A stretch of DNA of 64,000 nucleotides from Notospermus geniculatus (Eukaryota; Nemertea; Pilidiophora; Heteronemertea; Lineidae), in contig NMRB01000784.1 of assembly GCA_002633025.1 (NCBI GenBank), positions 170,444-234,443 of the forward strand. Direction: 5' to 3'. The notes beneath the pieces are model-generated. The model worked only from the letters and a program-made list of their open reading frames with translations, was not told the DNA's origin and did no database searches. This document shows positions 63,674 to 64,000 of this stretch, piece by piece. Each line of letters opens with the position of its first letter. Position 1 is the stretch's first letter. The position numbers and the translations under genes were made by a program.

Positions 63674-63978
63674 TGTTCCAAATGTTTTCCTGGTGGAATC
63701 ATCTAGACGCGATTCACACGATGAGAGCACTAAATGTGGGGTTTATTTTCACAAATATACACAAATGTAATATCGAATGTTAATAAACGTTGTTTTGTAC
63801 AGGCTGTCTGAGTGTAGTTGGATTTTCGTGTGTAGTACATTGTCGCCTACCAGAGTTGGTCTCAATACTCACCACCAGGTGGCCGATAGAACATGTACAT
63901 ACACCCGTGACCACCTAAGAAAAAATTAAATTTTGGTTTCCACGACGAACTCCAACTGAGTGGCGTCGCCATATTCAA

Positions 63979-64000
63979 TGGGTCATATGAATAAAGACTA
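63979..64000 (+). mobile_element. Start of a foldback element cut by the window end
   Basis: GGGTCATATGAATAAAGACT matches the left end of the element at 15232-15345. Confidence 0.55.

Overview
The window is animal genomic DNA. Its genes are split by GT-AG introns, are sparse, and sit in a dense mass of short inverted-repeat transposons. There is no bacterial operon structure, no ribosome-binding sites and no CRISPR. The protein families, the tRNA-headed SINEs, the TTAA- and TA-flanked MITEs and the abundance of the palindrome TAGGCCTA suggest a marine invertebrate deuterostome. A lancelet is my first guess; sea urchin, sea star or acorn worm are not excluded. The species call is inference only.

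Layout. 1-10.4 kb: no recognisable gene, only tandem repeats, foldbacks and two tRNA-like SINE heads. 10.68-13.60 kb (minus): a complete three-exon monocarboxylate-transporter-like gene of 558 aa with MITEs in both introns and one just past its stop codon. 13.7-36.2 kb: about 22 kb of nested repeats, a 107-base assembly gap at 22488-22594, and an array of five 32-bp units carrying CRE and CCAAT motifs (25938-26096). 36.24-38.56 kb (minus): an intact six-exon secreted chymotrypsin/elastase-like protease (protease A, 271 aa). 38.8-48.8 kb: repeats. 49.0-53.7 kb (minus): two incomplete protease copies. The upstream one (B) has exons 1, 2, 3, 5 and 6; the downstream one (C) has exons 3, 4, 5 and 6. 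54.13-57.73 kb (minus): a second intact six-exon protease (D, 270 aa). 59.6-60.65 kb (plus): a large exon of a neuropeptide-type GPCR covering TM1-TM6; its TM7 exon is not in the window.

How the parts relate. The proteases form a tandem family with the same exon phases and nearly the same exon lengths, all on one strand. They look like digestive zymogens: signal peptide, Cys1, an Arg activation site and a full catalytic triad in A and D. Upstream of A, B and D there is a shared promoter block; in B and D this includes an E-box plus TC-box arrangement at identical spacing, resembling the PTF1 site of vertebrate pancreatic enzyme genes. Transposons explain most other structure. Several insertions can be dated relative to each other by nesting, and one (a MITE in the 3' UTR of C) has its empty target site preserved in paralogue B.
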